From an uncultured Clostridia bacterium (GTDB taxonomy: Bacteria; Bacillota; Clostridia; Christensenellales; Borkfalkiaceae), in contig CAMWUS010000008.1 in the NCBI GenBank assembly GCA_947177495.1, forward strand, positions 1-15,493: a stretch of DNA of 15,493 nt, read 5' to 3'. Under the pieces are notes generated by a model. It saw only the letters and a list, made by a program, of their open reading frames with translations. It was not told the origin of the DNA and searched no databases. The stretch's first letter is position 1. Every line of letters starts with the position of its first letter. The translations under genes were made by a program, and so were the position numbers. Positions 13,456 through 15,493 of the stretch are shown here, piece after piece.

Positions 13456-14340
13456 ATGAGAAGCGGAACGGTTGCCGTAATCGGCAGAGCAAATGCGGGC
13501 AAGAGCACGCTAATCAACGTAATGGTGGGGGAGAAGGTAGCAATCGTCTCGCCCAAACCGCAGACCACGCGCGACCGCATTTTGGGCGTTTTAACCCGTG
13601 AGGACAGGCAAATCGTTTTCGTGGATACCCCCGGTATTTACCGTAACCGCAACGCCTTAACGCAGCGCATGATGAAGACGACGGAGACAACCTCTTCCGA
13701 AGTTGACGTCATCTTGTTCGTTCACGACGGGCACGCGGGACTGAAAGACGAAGACTTGGAGCTTGCCAAAAAATACTTCGACTTGGGGATTCCCATGCTC
13801 GTTGCGTATACAAAAATAGACATCATGCCCAAGGAGAACATTCCCGCGGACGCGGCGGCGTTTGCGGAGGCGGGCATCGATGCGGACTTCTATCCCGTCT
13901 CCGCGCGCAAGGGCAAAAATATCGGCGCGCTTGAAAAGGGGATATACGAGCTGTTGCCCGAGGGGGAAAAGCTCTTTAAAGAAGATATCGTGTCCGACAG
14001 GAGCGAGCGGTTTATGATCGCCGAGCTCATGCGGGAAAAAATCCTGCTCAAATACGACGAGGAGATTCCGCACGGGGTGGCAATCGTTGTGAACACCTTT
14101 AAGCGCAGAGAAAACGGTACTTACGAAATCAACCTCGACATTGTGTGCGAAAAACAAAACCATAAGGCGATCCTCATCGGCAAGCAGGGGCGTGCACTCA
14201 AAGAGACGGCTTCCTTTGCGCGGCAGGATATGGAAAAGTTTTTGGGCGCAAAAGTATTTCTCACCACCTACGTAAAGGTGCGCGAGGATTGGCGGGACAG
14301 CGAGGGGCTTTTAAAAGAACTTGGGTACGGCGAAGAATAA
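13456..14340 (+). CDS. era: GTPase Era
   Basis: Era is a ribosome-assembly GTPase that binds the 3' end of 16S rRNA. The 294 residues give the normal length. The GTPase domain has G1 G-R-A-N-A-G-K-S-T (9-17), a switch I region with P-Q-T-T-R, G3 D-T-P-G, G4 T-K-I-D and G5 V-S-A-R. The C-terminal KH domain has G-K-Q-G as its G-x-x-G loop and ends with the typical V-K-V-R-E-D-W-R-D-S-E. Two G1 residues differ from the usual G-R-P-N-V-G-K-S-T (Pro to Ala, Val to Ala). G4 begins with Thr rather than Asn, an accepted variant. All catalytic positions are kept, so it should be active. ATG 13456 follows ACGAGG by five bases, 10 bases after ybeY. Confidence 0.97.
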   Translation: MRSGTVAVIGRANAGKSTLINVMVGEKVAIVSPKPQTTRDRILGVLTREDRQIVFVDTPGIYRNRNALTQRMMKTTETTSSEVDVILFVHDGHAGLKDEDLELAKKYFDLGIPMLVAYTKIDIMPKENIPADAAAFAEAGIDADFYPVSARKGKNIGALEKGIYELLPEGEKLFKEDIVSDRSERFMIAELMREKILLKYDEEIPHGVAIVVNTFKRRENGTYEINLDIVCEKQNHKAILIGKQGRALKETASFARQDMEKFLGAKVFLTTYVKVREDWRDSEGLLKELGYGEE

Positions 14341-14385
14341 CGCATAGTTTTTTCTTCATATCTCATACTTTTAACGGAGGGAGTT

Positions 14386-14493
14386 ATGAAGGAAGAGGAC
14401 GGGAAACCCAAATCGGCACGCGAAATCGCTTGGAAGCTCTTCGAGGAGACGGGCAATTTCAGCTACTATATGCTTTTTAAACGCCTGAAATAA
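14386..14493 (+). CDS. yqzL: YqzL family small protein (35 aa)
   Basis: This small gene starts at ATG 14386 and has a very good ribosome site (GGAGGGAG, four to five bases upstream). Its C-terminal part, with A-W-K-L-F-E-E-T-G-N followed by Y-Y-M-L-F-K-R-L, matches the YqzL family, whose Bacillus member has a W-K-x-F-x-x-T-G-N then Y-L-L-x-K-x-L pattern. In Bacillus yqzL sits between era and recO, exactly as here. Its function is unknown. The first ten or so residues (charged, with Lys, Glu and Asp) are extra compared with my memory of the family. The gap to era is 45 bases, and recO follows after 23 bases. Confidence 0.85.
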   Translation: MKEEDGKPKSAREIAWKLFEETGNFSYYMLFKRLK

Positions 14494-14516
14494 AAGGCGT
14501 TGCCACGGGAGATGGC

Positions 14517-15236
14517 ATGGAATTCAAAACGGACGCGCTCGTGTTGCGTGCGGTAGACTACGGCGAGAACGACAAGGTAGTCACCCTGCTCACGGCGGAC
14601 AGAGGAAAGATTGCCGCAGGCATGAAAGGGGTGAAAAAGGCGGGTGCGAAGCTCAAATTCGCGGCTCAGCCTTTTTGTTTTGCCGAATACGTGCTCACGG
14701 CGCGCGGAGAGCGCAATACCGTCATTTCGGCTGCGCTTCACGACGGGTTCTATCCTCTCCGCGAGCGGTTGGACGCATACTATGCCGCCGTGTGCGTGTT
14801 GGAAGCGTGCGACAGGCTGATGCTAGGCGAGGCGGAGGAAGCGGAAAGCAAGGGACTTTTGCTTGCCGCCGTGCGCGCGCTCAGCGAAATTGCAGAGGGC
14901 GACGCGGCGTTTTCCCTCGTGCGCTTTTTGACGGAGGCGCTCGCGCTTGCGGGCTTTCCTCTCCGCGCCGACACCTGTGCGGTGTGCGGGAAACCGCTCG
15001 GCGCAAAGCTGAATTTCGATTTTTCCGACGGGGCATTCTGTTGTCCCGATTGCGGCGGCGCGGCGGCGAGTAGGAGCACCTATCTCACTTTGCGCGCGGC
15101 GTTGGGGCTTTCGGGCGAGCGGAGTGCGGACGGGGAACGGCGGGCGCTCAGGCTGCTGCGCGCCTACTTCAACGCGCAGACGGACAGCGATATTCCCTCG
15201 CTCGGCGAGTTTGTGACCACCTTTCTCGGCGGCTGA
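14517..15236 (+). CDS. recO: DNA repair protein RecO
   Basis: RecO works with RecF and RecR to load RecA on SSB-coated single-stranded DNA and also anneals strands. The 239 residues are typical. The N-terminal OB-fold begins T-D-A-L-V-L-R-A-V-D-Y-G-E-N-D-K-V-V-T-L-L-T, a close match to the family start. A helical domain follows with a zinc-binding motif formed by Cys154 and Cys157 (C-A-V-C) and Cys176 and Cys179 (C-P-D-C). ATG 14517 is chosen because the OB-fold starts at once and GGGAG lies five bases upstream. The ATG at 14512 is in another frame. No terminator separates it from the promoter of the next gene, six bases after the stop. Confidence 0.96.
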   Translation: MEFKTDALVLRAVDYGENDKVVTLLTADRGKIAAGMKGVKKAGAKLKFAAQPFCFAEYVLTARGERNTVISAALHDGFYPLRERLDAYYAAVCVLEACDRLMLGEAEEAESKGLLLAAVRALSEIAEGDAAFSLVRFLTEALALAGFPLRADTCAVCGKPLGAKLNFDFSDGAFCCPDCGGAAASRSTYLTLRAALGLSGERSADGERRALRLLRAYFNAQTDSDIPSLGEFVTTFLGG

Positions 15237-15241
15237 ATTGC

Positions 15242-15270
15242 TTGACATTTTACGCGCGCGGGATTATACT
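15242..15270 (+). promoter_or_regulatory. Sigma-A promoter of nadB
   Basis: TTGACA (15242-15247) is a perfect -35 box, TATACT (15265-15270) a 5/6 match to the -10 box, and the spacer is exactly 17 bases. It begins six bases after the recO stop. The expected transcript start near 15277 gives a leader of only about 10 bases, so the AGAGGT ribosome site (15277-15282) would sit at the very 5' end. No operator or riboswitch is seen; there is no room for a riboswitch. Confidence 0.85.
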
Positions 15271-15286
15271 TTTTCTAGAGGTCGGA

Positions 15287-15493
15287 ATGAATCTACATAA
15301 TACGCAAACGGAATACGACGTGCTCGTAGTGGGCGCGGGCGTTGCGGGGCTTAACTGCGCTTTACATTTACCCGCCTCTTTTCGCGTGCTCGTTATCTCA
15401 AAAGGGGGGCTTCGGGAAAGCGACTCTTTCTTGGCACAGGGCGGCATTTGCGTTTTGCGTGGGCATGGCGATTTCGACGGCTACTTTGAGGCC
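15287..15493 (+). CDS. nadB: L-aspartate oxidase NadB, 3' partial
   Basis: Only the first 69 residues are in the window; the frame is open to the edge. A beta strand leads into the FAD-binding loop V-V-G-A-G-V-A-G (14-21). Next is S-K-G-G-L-R-E-S-D-S-F-L-A-Q-G-G-I (38-54), the NadB pattern around the flavin (usually S-N-S/T then x-x-A-Q-G-G-I-A). NadB oxidises L-aspartate to iminoaspartate, which NadA turns into quinolinate in NAD synthesis. ATG 15287 has AGAGGT four bases upstream, and no later start would leave the FAD strand whole. A fumarate reductase/succinate dehydrogenase flavoprotein is a related but less likely choice, since those carry a His for covalent FAD in this region and a different spacing. 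Confidence 0.85.
   Translation, partial: MNLHNTQTEYDVLVVGAGVAGLNCALHLPASFRVLVISKGGLRESDSFLAQGGICVLRGHGDFDGYFEA

Noticed and set aside
14335..14370. Promoter between era and yqzL (GAATA and CATACTT resembling sporulation sigma sites)
   Set aside because: The two boxes are 24 bases apart, too far for sigma-G, and no -35 box fits CATACT as a sigma-A -10 element.
14481..14500. Inverted repeat ACGCCT/AGGCGT over the yqzL stop codon as a terminator
   Set aside because: The stem is only 6 bp, no T run follows, and recO starts 17 bases later; it is probably chance.

Overview
The window reads as a chromosomal piece of a spore-forming member of the Clostridia (Bacillota). The basis is gene content and order: the sporulation pair yqfC-yqfD followed by phoH, a PgpH-type HD phosphohydrolase, ybeY, era, yqzL and recO is a conserved Bacillota block. 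The tiny gene yqzL between era and recO is a strong lineage marker. Very large lipoproteins with InlB-type (Listeria-Bacteroides) repeats beside this block suggest a gut-associated uncultured clostridial lineage, perhaps Christensenellales/Borkfalkiaceae-like. That last placement is inference only. All supported genes are on the + strand.

Positions 1-9090 are an accessory surface-protein region. A secreted beta-rich protein (5' end outside the window, stop at 2790) is followed by a 2062-residue lipoprotein (2902-9090). The lipoprotein has four N-terminal Trp-rich repeats, then three copies of a composite unit: two InlB-type repeats ending in Y-A-K-W or similar, plus a beta-rich module. A short module with an L-D-G-Y-G core occurs in both proteins. 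The pair ends at a strong hairpin terminator (9111-9140).

Positions 9141-15236 hold the conserved block. yqfC follows a sigma-E-like promoter. The whole yqfC-yqfD gap is filled by a palindromic element of about 125 bp. A near-consensus sigma-A promoter lies inside yqfD and could drive phoH and the genes after it in growing cells. phoH, pgpH and ybeY are joined by ATGA overlaps; era, yqzL and recO follow closely. The block covers 16S rRNA maturation and ribosome assembly (YbeY, Era, probably PhoH), c-di-AMP turnover (the PgpH-like protein) and recombination repair (RecO). dgkA and cdd, present between ybeY and era in Bacillus, are absent.

At 15242 a clear sigma-A promoter starts a new unit. 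Its first gene is the 5' end of nadB (L-aspartate oxidase, NAD synthesis), cut by the window edge.

The most unusual points are the modular build of the giant lipoprotein, a PgpH homologue without the family's extracytoplasmic sensor domain, a shortened YqfD, and several regulatory structures between and inside the yqfC, yqfD and phoH genes. I saw no defence system, CRISPR array, tRNA, rRNA or transposase gene.
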